A stretch of DNA of 64,000 nt from Phascolarctobacterium sp. (GTDB taxonomy: Bacteria; Bacillota; Negativicutes; Acidaminococcales; Acidaminococcaceae), in the NCBI RefSeq assembly GCF_030531065.1, contig NZ_JAUNOQ010000010.1:1-64000 (forward strand), given 5' to 3'. This document shows positions 1-8,733 of the stretch, in pieces; within the stretch, counting starts at the first letter, position 1; the number at the start of each line of letters is the position of its first letter. The position numbers were made by a program, and so were the translations under genes. The notes under the pieces were generated by a model. The model saw nothing but the letters and a program-made list of their open reading frames with translations, was not told where the DNA came from and made no database searches.

Positions 1-4
1 TTAT

Positions 5-39
5 AAAAATAAGACCATGCGATGCATGGTCTTATTTTT
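5..39. terminator. Intrinsic terminator, bidirectional
   Basis: A 16-bp perfect inverted repeat (5-20 with 24-39, loop GAT) has an A-run at its 5' side and a T-run at its 3' side, so it can end transcripts in both directions. It probably closes a gene lying left of the window. Confidence 0.85.
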
Positions 40-111
40 ATATACGCAGACATCTACCGACAAGAGCGCGGGGCTGGCTGCCGATTCGCCACATTTGCAT
101 AAGTCTTTTTC

Positions 112-140
112 TTGCTTTCAAATTTTCTTTGTGATATAAT
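112..140 (+). promoter_or_regulatory. SigA-type promoter of the nhaC-family gene
   Basis: TTGCTT (112-117), a 17-nt spacer, then a consensus TATAAT (135-140). It lies about 40 nt upstream of the antiporter start. Confidence 0.8.
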
Positions 141-178
141 ATTACAGATTTTTTAGAAAATATGGAGTGATTTATTCA

Positions 179-1840
179 ATGCGCAAGACTAATTATACCT
201 TTTTGCTTGCCACGCTGGCTCTTTTAGCTGTATTAAGCTTTATTAGCTGGCAAGCGCCTGCGGTTGTCGATCCGAAAACCTATCAGCCGACCGTTTATTC
301 TACCATCGGCGCTTTGCTGCCGCCTGTTATTGCTATCGCTTTGGCTCTGATTACTAAAGAAGTATATTCTTCTTTATTCGTAGGCATTGCCATTGGCGCG
401 CTGCTATATGCCAACGGTAATTTAGAGCTGATGCTGAACACTATGCTCTTTAATGAGAACGGCGGTATGATTACCAAGCTGGCGGACAGTTGGAACGTGG
501 GCATTTTGGTATTTTTAGTCATTCTGGGTATTATGGTGGCTTTAATGAATAAAGTGGGCGGCTCTGCTGCCTTTGGCCAATGGGCGTCGCAGAATATTAA
601 GACTCGCGTAGGCGCACAGCTGGCGACTATCGCGTTAGGCGTGCTGATTTTTGTTGACGATTATTTTAACTGCTTGACCGTGGGCTCGGTAATGCGCCCC
701 GTGACCGACAGACATCAGGTGAGCCGCGCTAAGCTGGCCTATCTGATCGACGCTACCGCTGCGCCCGTGTGTATTATTGCGCCTGTATCCAGCTGGGCGG
801 CGGCAGTAACCTCTTCCGTGCCTAAGGGCTCGGATATCAACGGTTTCAGCATGTTCCTCAACACTATTCCCTATAATTTTTATGCGCTGACCACCTTGCT
901 GATGATGATTCTGCTGACCGTGATGAAATTTGATTTCGGCAGCATGAAGCTGCATGAGGATAACGCGCGTAAGGGCGATTTGTTTTCTACCGACGCTCGT
1001 CCCTATGGCGATGTTGATGAAAAAAGCGAGTCTTTGCCTAAAGGCTCTGTGATTGATTTAGTGTTGCCTGTGGCCGTATTGATTGCCTGCTGCATCGTGG
1101 GTATGGTTTATACGGGCGGCTTTTTCTCCGGCGAAAGCTTTGTAGACGCCTTTGCCAACGCTGACGCCTCCAAAGGTTTGGTCTTGGGCAGCATGGTAAC
1201 CTTTTTCTTCGTTTTCTGCTTCTATATGGTACGCGACGTGATGACCTTCAAGGATTTTACGGACTGCATTCCCATGGGCTTTAAGGCCATGGTGGCGCCG
1301 ATTATGATCTTGACTATGGCGTGGACATTATCCGGTATGACCGGCCTTTTAGGAGCAAAATATTATGTGCATGATTTGGTGGCCGGTTCTGCCGGACTGT
1401 TGAAAATGTTTTTACCGGCTATAATTTTTGTGGTAGCTATGTTCCTGGCCTTTTCTACCGGCACCAGCTGGGGCACCTTCGCTATTTTGATTCCCGTAGT
1501 CTGCAATGTTTTTGGCAGCGGTGATACTCACGAAATGCTGGTTATTTCTATTGCGGCCTGTCTTTCAGGCGCAGTTTGCGGCGACCATTGCTCGCCTATC
1601 AGCGATACGACGATTATGGCTTCGGCGGGCGCGCATTCGGATCACGTTAATCACGTATCTACTCAGCTGCCTTACGCTTTAACTGCGGCGTCCGTATCCG
1701 TAGTCGGCTATTTGATCGCAGGCGGCATCGCTTACTTCAGCGAAAGCTCCGCAGCTTTAATATCCTTACCAATAACATTGGGTCTGATGTTTGTTACGTT
1801 GCTGGGTTTGCGGACTTATGTCAATAAAGGTAAGGCGTAA
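179..1840 (+). CDS. NhaC-family Na+/H+ antiporter
   Basis: A 553-residue polytopic membrane protein of the NhaC (Na_H_antiporter) superfamily, expected to exchange cytoplasmic Na+ for protons, or an organic anion pair as in MleN-like members. About a dozen hydrophobic segments are visible, and the family signature GDHCSPISDTT lies near residue 460. ATG 179 is preferred over in-frame GTG 167 because GGAG at 164-167 sits 11 nt upstream. It has its own promoter and is followed by a terminator, so it is monocistronic. The substrate cannot be fixed from sequence. With the Mrp operon 1.3 kb away, Na+ handling seems a theme of this end of the window. Confidence 0.85.
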   Translation: MRKTNYTFLLATLALLAVLSFISWQAPAVVDPKTYQPTVYSTIGALLPPVIAIALALITKEVYSSLFVGIAIGALLYANGNLELMLNTMLFNENGGMITKLADSWNVGILVFLVILGIMVALMNKVGGSAAFGQWASQNIKTRVGAQLATIALGVLIFVDDYFNCLTVGSVMRPVTDRHQVSRAKLAYLIDATAAPVCIIAPVSSWAAAVTSSVPKGSDINGFSMFLNTIPYNFYALTTLLMMILLTVMKFDFGSMKLHEDNARKGDLFSTDARPYGDVDEKSESLPKGSVIDLVLPVAVLIACCIVGMVYTGGFFSGESFVDAFANADASKGLVLGSMVTFFFVFCFYMVRDVMTFKDFTDCIPMGFKAMVAPIMILTMAWTLSGMTGLLGAKYYVHDLVAGSAGLLKMFLPAIIFVVAMFLAFSTGTSWGTFAILIPVVCNVFGSGDTHEMLVISIAACLSGAVCGDHCSPISDTTIMASAGAHSDHVNHVSTQLPYALTAASVSVVGYLIAGGIAYFSESSAALISLPITLGLMFVTLLGLRTYVNKGKA

Positions 1841-1926
1841 GGGTGGAATCTTATATAAGATAGAGGAAGCAAAACACATAGGCAACTCATGTTATTTTGA
1901 GGGTTGCATAATTATATTCACAATAC

Positions 1927-1962
1927 GAACTGAGCTGCGTTTGTGCAGTTCAGTTCTTTTTT
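1927..1962 (+). terminator. Intrinsic terminator after the nhaC-family gene
   Basis: A 12-bp stem (1927-1938 with 1945-1956, one G-T pair) with a 6-nt loop is followed by six T. The 200-nt gap also holds the murI promoter and nothing else recognisable. Confidence 0.85.
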
Positions 1963-1982
1963 AGTGGTAGAGGCTTTTTTTG

Positions 1983-2011
1983 TTGGCTTGACCAGGCATA
2001 AGTGTTATAAT
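1983..2011 (+). promoter_or_regulatory. SigA-type promoter of murI
   Basis: TTGGCT (1983-1988), a 17-nt spacer and TATAAT (2006-2011). An AAAGGAGG ribosome site follows just before the start codon. Confidence 0.75.
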
Positions 2012-2039
2012 AAATATAGCTCAAAAGGAGGCTTTTTAA

Positions 2040-2846
2040 ATGGATATTCATGCACCTATAGGCGTGCTGGATTCAGGCGTGGGCGGCTTGTCCGTACTTA
2101 AATGCCTGCACCGGCTTTTGCCGCATGAGGATTTTATATATGTGGGCGATACTGCCCGCACCCCCTACGGTATACGCACAGAAAAAGAAATTCGCGGCTT
2201 TGTGGCCGAAATGATCGATTGGCTGGCAGCCCAAGGCGTCAAGCAGGTGGTTATCGCCTGCAATACGCTGACGATGCTGGGAGTCGACACTTTAAAGGGC
2301 GAGTATAAATTTTCAATCGTGGGTATGTCCAAGGGAGAAAAGTTGCTCTTGGAAGCCAGCAAAAAGAAAAAGATTGGCGTGCTGGCCACGCCCTTTACGA
2401 TTGGCACTGAAGCTCATAAAAAAGCAATTTTAGCTGTTGACAGTGAGGCGGAGGTTTACCCCATGCCCTGTCCTAAATTTGTACCGCTGATTGAAGGCGA
2501 GCAGTTTGATAGTCCGCAGCTGGCGGCGGCCATAGCCGAATACGCGGTTCCGTTGAAACAGGCCGGCGTCGACGCCGTGATTCTGTCCTGCACGCATTTC
2601 CCCTTTATTCAGGAGCAGATTGCCGCCGAATTTGGCCTTGGCGTTACGATTATTGATCCGGCAGAGGCAACTTCGCTTGAGGCTATCGCTTCTTTGCGCG
2701 AGCAGGGATTATTGCGCGGCGAGGGCGAAGGGCGCGTTGAAGTTTGCGCGACGGCGGATATCGAACGGGTGCGGCGCTTGACGCGCAGGATGCTGCCGGA
2801 AATAGATTGCGAGTTTAGGGAGATAAATTTGCGGCAGAAAAAATAA
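2040..2846 (+). CDS. murI: Glutamate racemase
   Basis: Converts L-glutamate to D-glutamate for peptidoglycan stem peptides in the cytoplasm. The 268-residue length is typical. The N-terminal DSGVGGLSV motif (residues 11-19) and the two catalytic cysteines, Cys74 in ACNT and Cys184 in CTHFP, are all present. ATG 2040 follows an AAAGGAGG site. The gene has its own promoter and no clear operon partner; the Mrp operon starts 270 nt later on the same strand. Confidence 0.95.
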   Translation: MDIHAPIGVLDSGVGGLSVLKCLHRLLPHEDFIYVGDTARTPYGIRTEKEIRGFVAEMIDWLAAQGVKQVVIACNTLTMLGVDTLKGEYKFSIVGMSKGEKLLLEASKKKKIGVLATPFTIGTEAHKKAILAVDSEAEVYPMPCPKFVPLIEGEQFDSPQLAAAIAEYAVPLKQAGVDAVILSCTHFPFIQEQIAAEFGLGVTIIDPAEATSLEAIASLREQGLLRGEGEGRVEVCATADIERVRRLTRRMLPEIDCEFREINLRQKK

Positions 2847-2931
2847 ATGCGATATTTTCTGCTTTGCGAGGTTTGACAGGCAGGATATTTTTCCTTTTTG
2901 TCAAATTTATACTGTATATAAAATTTGCATA

Positions 2932-3054
2932 AAGACTGTTCGGTAGTCTTATGAAATTTTAAGCTTAGGAGTTTTCTACAAAGTTGTAGGTTACGCTGTA
3001 CCGGCTTCGCCGCGCTGCGAAGCGGTACTTCTATTTTGTGCCGACGCCTGGCGG
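2932..3054 (+). other. Structured GC-rich leader of the Mrp operon
   Basis: The 260-nt gap before mnhE can fold into successive hairpins: AAGACT/AGTCTT (2932-2950), CTACA/TGTAG (2976-2989) and an 11-bp stem with one bulge (2999-3027). A GC-rich 15-mer (3040-3054) also recurs upstream of tamB. There is no terminal T-run. No confident SigA promoter was found: TTGACA at 2873 and TTGTCA at 2898 lack properly spaced -10 boxes. Whether this is a regulatory RNA is inference. Confidence 0.4.
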
Positions 3055-3112
3055 CGGCTTGGCGCGCGCGAGAGCTTTACTAAGCATAAAAATATAAAGA
3101 AAGGTGGTAGCT

Positions 3113-3688
3113 GTGGAAAAGCAGGGAGTATTGAACAACAATAATATTGCGGGTTCGCCTTTAATCCATAAGCTTTGCCTGGGAGTGGTGCTGTTTGGTT
3201 TTTGGATGGTGCTTTCCGGCAGAACTGAAACAAAATTTATCGTTTACGGTATTTTGACCGCCGTGGTGACTACCTGGCTTACTTATCCGCTTTTGTTGGT
3301 TCCCAACAAGGACGGCAGTAAAAGGTATTTTGTTTTTGGCGTTTCCCTTCCTAAATTTATTATGTACTTCTTTTGGCTGATGTGGCAGCTGGTGCTGGCG
3401 AATATTGACGTTTTGCTGGCTACGACCAGTCAGGAGCTGAACATCGACCCCAAGGTAGTGCGCTTCTACTTTAAGGTAGACAATCCCATGGCTTCTGTGG
3501 TTTTGGCAAATTCCATTACGCTGACGCCCGGCACGGTGACGATTAACGTTACCGACGACGGTTTGTACGAAATTCACGCGCTGACTGCGGGCGCGGCGGC
3601 AGGCGTACTGGACGGCTCTATGCAGCGTAAGGTTGCCGGGCTGTACGGAGAAAAATTTGATTTTGCGGTGGCAGAGAGCGAGGAATGA
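3113..3688 (+). CDS. mnhE: Mrp-type antiporter subunit E
   Basis: MnhE/MrpE family membrane subunit (191 residues), equivalent to MbhA of the Mbh/Mbs complexes. Hydrophobic helices fill the first 110 residues. The conserved C-terminal part, with NSITLTPGTVTINV near residue 130, is typical of the family. GTG 3113 is preferred over GTG 3104 because AAGGTGG (3101-3107) sits 5 nt upstream. It is the first gene of a tightly overlapping eleven-gene operon. MrpE is needed for full antiport activity and complex assembly in known systems. Confidence 0.88.
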   Translation: MEKQGVLNNNNIAGSPLIHKLCLGVVLFGFWMVLSGRTETKFIVYGILTAVVTTWLTYPLLLVPNKDGSKRYFVFGVSLPKFIMYFFWLMWQLVLANIDVLLATTSQELNIDPKVVRFYFKVDNPMASVVLANSITLTPGTVTINVTDDGLYEIHALTAGAAAGVLDGSMQRKVAGLYGEKFDFAVAESEE

Positions 3689-3954
3689 TTATGCAGGTTA
3701 TTTTCTTTATTTTAATGATTTCCATAATCTTTGTCATTGGCGCGATGCTGCAGCGCTTGTTTTACGGGCCTACTATTTATGACCGCATGAACGGCCTGGG
3801 CGTTATCGGCGCGGACACGATTTTGCTGTTGGTGCTGTTCGGTTATATCGACGGCCGCCCCGATATGTATGTGGATATCGCTATATCCTATGCATTCCTG
3901 GGCTTTATCGGCTCCGTGATCGTGGCAAAATATCTGGGAGGTAAAAATATATGA
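3685..3954 (+). CDS. mnhF: Mrp-type antiporter subunit F
   Basis: An 89-residue protein with three transmembrane helices, of the MnhF/MrpF family (MbhB equivalent). GPTIYDRMNGLGVIGADT after the first helix is the family's typical loop. It overlaps the end of mnhE by 4 nt, implying translational coupling. An alternative ATG lies two codons in (3691). Confidence 0.88.
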   Translation: MIMQVIFFILMISIIFVIGAMLQRLFYGPTIYDRMNGLGVIGADTILLLVLFGYIDGRPDMYVDIAISYAFLGFIGSVIVAKYLGGKNI

Positions 3955-4364
3955 TAGAAGCGTTCGGTTTTAATTCTCTCAGAGAGGTAATAGCAGCTTT
4001 ACTCATGCTATGCGGTTTAGTGTTTTTCATAGGCTCGGCCATTGGTATGCTGCGCCTGCCGGATTTTTATAGTAGAATCCACGCTTCCGGTAACAGCGAA
4101 ACTTTGGGCTGCGCGCTGTCCTTCATTGGTTTGATGATTTACGAGGGCGCGACGCTGACGACTGTTAAAATGGCTTTCGCTTTTTTGATCGTTTTTCTGG
4201 CTAATCCTATCGGCTCCCATATTCTGAGCAAGGCGGCTTATAAATCCGGACATCCTGTATGGACGCTGAAAAGTAAGGGCGCGAAAAAGCTGGTAGGCTT
4301 GGAAAAGCCAGGGCACAGCGCTGATGAACCGGTGGGTAATTTGAAAAAGAAGGAGGAAAAATAA
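3951..4364 (+). CDS. mnhG: Mrp-type antiporter subunit G
   Basis: A 137-residue MnhG/MrpG (MbhC) family subunit with three helices. The conserved GMLRLPDFYSRIHA segment follows helix 1, and GATLTTVKMAFAF leads into helix 3. The charged C-terminal tail of about 35 residues is cytoplasmic by prediction. It starts within an ATGA overlap with mnhF. Confidence 0.88.
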   Translation: MIEAFGFNSLREVIAALLMLCGLVFFIGSAIGMLRLPDFYSRIHASGNSETLGCALSFIGLMIYEGATLTTVKMAFAFLIVFLANPIGSHILSKAAYKSGHPVWTLKSKGAKKLVGLEKPGHSADEPVGNLKKKEEK

Positions 4365-4365
4365 A

Positions 4366-4608
4366 ATGCAGATTTACATTATTGAGGCAATTTTATTGAT
4401 CTTCCTGATTTTGATTACCTGCGCCGTTATCTTTTGCAAGGATATTTTAAGCGCGGCGATTATTTACAGCGGCTTCAGCTTCTGCGCCGTACTGCTGTAT
4501 TTGATGATGGGGTCGCCGGACGTAGCTTTTACGGAGGCTGTTATTGGCACGATTTCGACGATTTTCTTCGTCGCTTCATTGAAAAAAATTGACAGGTGGT
4601 GTAAATAA
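4366..4608 (+). CDS. MbhD-like subunit (DUF4040; MrpA C-terminal module)
   Basis: An 80-residue membrane protein matching the MbhD/DUF4040 module that is fused to the C-terminus of MrpA in classical seven-gene Mrp systems but is separate in Mbh/Mbs. The stretch GSPDVAFTEAVIG near residue 45 is the family's signature. It starts one nucleotide after mnhG ends. A standalone MbhD without a classical MrpA marks this operon as the Mbh-type arrangement. Confidence 0.82.
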   Translation: MQIYIIEAILLIFLILITCAVIFCKDILSAAIIYSGFSFCAVLLYLMMGSPDVAFTEAVIGTISTIFFVASLKKIDRWCK

Positions 4609-4934
4609 TGCGCGGTTTAGTAGCTGTAATTCTTGCCGTTATGACGGGTATGTTCTGCTCCGTTGTAACTTATCTGCCGGAAATTGGCGACGCCGATACT
4701 GCGCCTAACCAGCATGTTACTCCGACCTATATTTCCCGCAGTGCGGAGGATACGGGTTCGCCAAATATTGTTACCGGCGTCATCATCGATTACAGAGGCT
4801 TCGATACGATGTGGGAAACTTCGGTAATGTTTTTGGCCGGCCTGACGACGGTGCTGGTGCTGACCAGCAATCCTGTAGGCAGGCGTCCGGAAGAAGAGCC
4901 GGAAGACCCTGAGGAAGGAGAGGTTATCAAATGA
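4608..4934 (+). CDS. MbhE-like subunit (MrpA C-terminal / MnhB-like module)
   Basis: A 108-residue protein equivalent to MbhE, which forms the last helices of MrpA in classical systems. It has an N-terminal helix, a periplasmic loop, then NIVTGVIIDYRGFDTMWE, which is diagnostic of this module, and a second helix. The tail is acidic. It overlaps the upstream gene by one base and mnhB by four. Confidence 0.8.
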   Translation: MRGLVAVILAVMTGMFCSVVTYLPEIGDADTAPNQHVTPTYISRSAEDTGSPNIVTGVIIDYRGFDTMWETSVMFLAGLTTVLVLTSNPVGRRPEEEPEDPEEGEVIK

Positions 4935-5383
4935 AAGAACCGTTTGGCGGCCTCATCCTGAATGTGGCCTTTCGTATGCTGGTGCCCTTTACTATTGTCT
5001 ACGGCATTTACGTTTTATGCCTGGGCGAATTTTCTCCGGGCGGCGGCTTCCAGGCCGGCGCTTTGCTGGCGGTGGGCGTGCTGCTGTCCCGTTTGATTTT
5101 GGGTATGGACGCTGATTTTAATGTGCTGGGCAAAACTTCGGTTGTGCTGGCCGGCGTGGGCACGTTTTTATACGCCTTTACCGGTTGGCTGACGTTATTC
5201 GGCGGCGCGGATTTTTTCCTGAATTATGATTATATGCCGCTGCATTTGGAGCCGAAGCACGAAATGCATGCGATGGGCATTTTCCTTATTGAAATCGGCG
5301 TAGCGATTTGCGTTATGATGACGATTATCAACCTGCTGGATGCGATTGTGAAAAGGGGTGAAGATGATGGAAGTGTTAAATGA
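4931..5383 (+). CDS. mnhB: Mrp-type antiporter subunit B
   Basis: A 150-residue MnhB/MrpB (MbhF) family protein with four predicted helices and the family motif GEFSPGGGFQAGA around residue 35. It is translationally coupled at both ends: ATGA with the upstream gene, and mnhC starts inside its last codons. Confidence 0.9.
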   Translation: MKEPFGGLILNVAFRMLVPFTIVYGIYVLCLGEFSPGGGFQAGALLAVGVLLSRLILGMDADFNVLGKTSVVLAGVGTFLYAFTGWLTLFGGADFFLNYDYMPLHLEPKHEMHAMGIFLIEIGVAICVMMTIINLLDAIVKRGEDDGSVK

Positions 5384-5741
5384 ATTTTTAAAAACTAAAG
5401 GCATCTACTCCCTGGTCATGATTTTATTTTTCCTAGGCGTTTACGGCATGGTTCTGAGTAAGAATTATATGAAGAAGCTCATGGCGATGAACGTGATGCA
5501 GGTTGCCGTAATTTTCTTTTATCTATGCTTTGCACAGAAGGATGGGGCGATGATTCCTATTCAAAACGGCGTTACGACGGACCCTAATCTTTATATCAAC
5601 CCCCTGCCTCACGGCCTGATGCTGACGGCTATCGTCGTAAGTCTTGGTACTACGGGCGTAGCCATTGCGCTTTTGATGCGCATTAAGGAAATTTACGGCT
5701 CCGTAGAAGAGGTAGAGGTATTGAGGAGGGCCAGCAAATGA
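5364..5741 (+). CDS. mnhC: Mrp-type antiporter subunit C (NuoK-like)
   Basis: A NuoK/MrpC (MbhG) family subunit of about 125 residues with three helices. The MNVMQVAVIFFYLCFA segment corresponds to helix 2, and DPLPHGLMLTAIV-like residues (here NPLPHGLMLTAIV) precede helix 3, as in MnhC. The start is ATG 5364 or 5367 after AGGGGTG; GTG 5358 is less likely. It overlaps mnhB by 20 nt. Confidence 0.87.
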   Translation: MMEVLNEFLKTKGIYSLVMILFFLGVYGMVLSKNYMKKLMAMNVMQVAVIFFYLCFAQKDGAMIPIQNGVTTDPNLYINPLPHGLMLTAIVVSLGTTGVAIALLMRIKEIYGSVEEVEVLRRASK

Positions 5742-7231
5742 CGCAGCACGCTCCTGTTTTTATCGTACTTTTGCCTTTAACGGCTTCGCTTTTATGTATG
5801 CTGTTCAGCCGCATCAGCAAAAACCTGGGCTCCTGGATTGTGATGGCGTCCATCGTCGGCGCGTTTATCAGCTCGCTGACGGTGCTGCAGCAGGTGTTGT
5901 CCAGCGGTGGTCAGACGGTGCATTACTGGATGGGCGGCTGGGCTCCGCCTGTGGGCATTGAATTTGCCATGGACCCGCTGAACAGCGTGCTGGCCGTTTT
6001 GGTTACGGCTATTTCCATGCTGGTGGCGCTGTACAGCAAACCCTTTGTCAAGGATGAGGACTGGCTGCATGTCGGCGGCTACTACACCTTGTTTGGTTTG
6101 CTGACCGTCGGCCTGTGCGGCATGATTATTACGGGCGACGTTTTCAATCTGTATGTTTATTTGGAAATTATGTCCCTGTCGGGCTATGGGCTGATCGCTT
6201 TGGGCGGTAAAAAATCCATGCTGGCAGCCTTCCGTTATCTGCTTATCGGTACTATCGGCGCGTCCTTATACCTGTTGGGCGTAGGCTATTTGTACGCTTT
6301 GACCGGTACGCTGAATATGGCGGACCTGGCGGCACGGGTAGTGCCCCATATGAACTCGCCGCTGTTCGCTATTGCGGTGGCCTGCTTTATTATCGGCTTT
6401 GGCATTAAGATGGCGCTGTTCCCGCTGCACGGCTGGCAGCCGGACGCCTACACCTTCGCTCATCCCGGCGCTGCGGCCTTTATCGCGGGCTGCATGAGTA
6501 AGGCTCCGGCGTATGCCTTGATTCGCTTTATGTATTATATCTTCAAGGTTGATAACCCGGTGCTGCACAGCGCGCTGAACGTACTTGGCATTCTGGGCGT
6601 TGCCGGTATCCTGATCGGCTCCATCATGGCTATGGCGCAGTACGATTTCCGTCGTATGCTGGCCTACTCCAGCGTGGCGCAGATCGGCTATATTGCCATC
6701 GGCCTGGCTATGGGCAATCTGTACGGCTTTATTGGCGCGGTGCTGCATATTATTAACCATGCGTTGATGAAATGCAGCCTGTTCCTGGTTATCGGCGGTA
6801 TCGAATACCGCTTCGGCGAGGTTAATCTTTACCGTTTAGGCGGTATGAATAAAAAGATGACCATCAGTACCATTACGGTGACGCTGGCGGCCTTATCCAT
6901 GATCGGCCTGCCGCCCACCGCCGGTTTCTTCAGCAAATGGTATCTGATGCTGGGCGCTTATACTGGACAGCAATATTTTTACATTGCCGTGCTGGTAGTC
7001 AGCTCGCTGCTGAACGCCATTTACTTCTTCCGCATCATTGAGCAAATGTTTATCCAGCGCGAAGCGTCCCTGACCGAGGTGCATCCGCACCAAGGCAAAC
7101 TGGGGCTGCCTTTCGCGATGGCGCTGCCCATCTTTATCACCGGCATCGGCATTTTGGTGCTGGGCTTCTGCAGCGTGGACATTGTTACGGATATTATTAA
7201 AATAGGCTTGCCGGAGGTGTTTCTGAGATGA
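5738..7231 (+). CDS. mnhD: Mrp-type antiporter subunit D (proton-translocating)
   Basis: A 497-residue NuoL/M/N-type (Proton_antipo_M) subunit, equivalent to MrpD/MbhH, with about 14 helices. Key charged residues of these channels are present: the TM5 glutamate in YVYLEIMSLSGYG and the TM7 lysine in GFGIKMALFPLHGW, followed by a TM8 lysine in CMSKAPAYAL. It begins in an ATGA overlap with mnhC. It is the last gene shared in order with the Mbh/Mbs membrane module. Confidence 0.88.
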   Translation: MTQHAPVFIVLLPLTASLLCMLFSRISKNLGSWIVMASIVGAFISSLTVLQQVLSSGGQTVHYWMGGWAPPVGIEFAMDPLNSVLAVLVTAISMLVALYSKPFVKDEDWLHVGGYYTLFGLLTVGLCGMIITGDVFNLYVYLEIMSLSGYGLIALGGKKSMLAAFRYLLIGTIGASLYLLGVGYLYALTGTLNMADLAARVVPHMNSPLFAIAVACFIIGFGIKMALFPLHGWQPDAYTFAHPGAAAFIAGCMSKAPAYALIRFMYYIFKVDNPVLHSALNVLGILGVAGILIGSIMAMAQYDFRRMLAYSSVAQIGYIAIGLAMGNLYGFIGAVLHIINHALMKCSLFLVIGGIEYRFGEVNLYRLGGMNKKMTISTITVTLAALSMIGLPPTAGFFSKWYLMLGAYTGQQYFYIAVLVVSSLLNAIYFFRIIEQMFIQREASLTEVHPHQGKLGLPFAMALPIFITGIGILVLGFCSVDIVTDIIKIGLPEVFLR

Positions 7232-8733
7232 CGATTATAGATTGCAGACCATTTCTGGCAGTGGGCGTTTCCTTCATAGCCGCCGTGCTGATTGCTTTCA
7301 GCCGCCGTTGGCCTAACTTGCGCGAGGCCTGGAGCGTTATCGCTTCCGTGCTGAAATTCGGCATTATCCTTTCCATGCTGCCGGCAGTTTTGGACGGCAA
7401 CCAATATCAATGGACGCTGTGCCAGATTACCGACACTGTGGGGCTGACGCTGCGCACGGATCCGGCCGGTATGATTTTCGCCGTGCTGGCTTCCATGCTG
7501 TGGGTGCCCATGAACTTCTATTCCATCGGCTATATGCGTTGCAATAACGAAAGCGAGCAGACAGGTTACTTTGCGGCCTTCGCTATTTGCATGAGCGCAG
7601 TTATGGGCATTGCCATGGCCGAAAATTTGCTGACCTTCTTCATCTTTTACGAGCTGCTGACCTTGGCAAGCTATCCGTTGGTATTGCATAAGCGTAACCA
7701 GGAAGCCTTGATGGCCAGCCGCAAATATTTGATTTATACCTTGATTTCCGGTCAGCTGTTCCTGGCTGGCGTGATTGCCGTTTACTGCATCAGCGGTACG
7801 ATGGCGTTTACGCCGGGAGGCTTCCTGACTGCCGATATGGCTCCCAGATGGGTGCTGCAGGCTGTTTTTGTGCTGATGATTCTGGCCGGTTCCGTAAAGG
7901 CTGCCGTAATGCCGCTGCACGGCTGGCTGCCTGCGGCGATGATTGCGCCTACGCCCGTATCGGCGCTGCTGCACGCGGTAGCCGTTGTTAAAACCGGCGT
8001 TTTCGCCGTACTGCGCATCATCGGTTTCGTTTTTGGACCCAAGCTGCTGGCGGAAATCGGCGTGACCGACGTGCTGGCTTGGGCGGCGGCTATCAGTATT
8101 CTGGTATCCTCGCTCATTGCTCTGCGGCAGGATCACCTGAAGCGCCGCTTAGCTTTTTCCACCATCGGCCAGCTGTCCTACATCGTTTTAGGCGCGGCGC
8201 TGATTTCGCCTATCAGCATTAAGGGCGCGTACCTGCATTTGGTAGCGCACGCAGTGATGAAGATAACCCTCTTCATGTGCGCGGGTTTGATTATCGCCCG
8301 CACTCACCGCAACAATATCAGCGAGCTGTATGGCATCGGCAAAAAGCTGCCGGTGACTATGACCTGCTTTACCATCGCTTCGCTGGGCATTGCCGGCGTA
8401 CCGTTTTTGGTAGGCTTTATCAGTAAATGGAATTTGTGCCTGGGCGCTTTGCAGGCGGGCAAGCCGTTATACGTTTTACTGTGGGTTGCCAGCGGCTTAT
8501 TGGCGGCGGCGTATTTGATACCGGTTTCGCAGATGGCTTTCTTCCGTCAGGACCCGCAGGAAAAATTCCGCGAATACGGAGCAATCAGCTATTCCATGCT
8601 GATACCCATTTGTATTACGACGCTTATCGCCATCGTTTTAGGTATAGTGCCTAATATTTATCCGCACTTCTACAGGCTGACGGTAATGGTATCCAATACG
8701 GTTTGCGCAGGCTGGCATGGGGGGTGGCTGTAA
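7228..8733 (+). CDS. Second antiporter-like subunit (NuoL/M/N family)
   Basis: A 501-residue Proton_antipo_M protein resembling MnhD/HyfB subunits. The TM5 glutamate (FFIFYELLTLASYP) and TM7 lysine (AGSVKAAVMPLHGW) are conserved, so it can plausibly translocate protons. ATGA overlap with mnhD. It may take the place of the MrpA N-terminal antiporter half, which the operon otherwise lacks; that is inference from content. Confidence 0.82.
   Translation: MTIIDCRPFLAVGVSFIAAVLIAFSRRWPNLREAWSVIASVLKFGIILSMLPAVLDGNQYQWTLCQITDTVGLTLRTDPAGMIFAVLASMLWVPMNFYSIGYMRCNNESEQTGYFAAFAICMSAVMGIAMAENLLTFFIFYELLTLASYPLVLHKRNQEALMASRKYLIYTLISGQLFLAGVIAVYCISGTMAFTPGGFLTADMAPRWVLQAVFVLMILAGSVKAAVMPLHGWLPAAMIAPTPVSALLHAVAVVKTGVFAVLRIIGFVFGPKLLAEIGVTDVLAWAAAISILVSSLIALRQDHLKRRLAFSTIGQLSYIVLGAALISPISIKGAYLHLVAHAVMKITLFMCAGLIIARTHRNNISELYGIGKKLPVTMTCFTIASLGIAGVPFLVGFISKWNLCLGALQAGKPLYVLLWVASGLLAAAYLIPVSQMAFFRQDPQEKFREYGAISYSMLIPICITTLIAIVLGIVPNIYPHFYRLTVMVSNTVCAGWHGGWL

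Noticed and set aside
7021-8136. A 371-codon open frame on the minus strand across the antiporter genes
   Set aside because: It is antisense to two clearly coding membrane-protein genes, has His/Gln/Arg-rich low-quality composition and no ribosome site. It is a shadow of GC-rich third positions.
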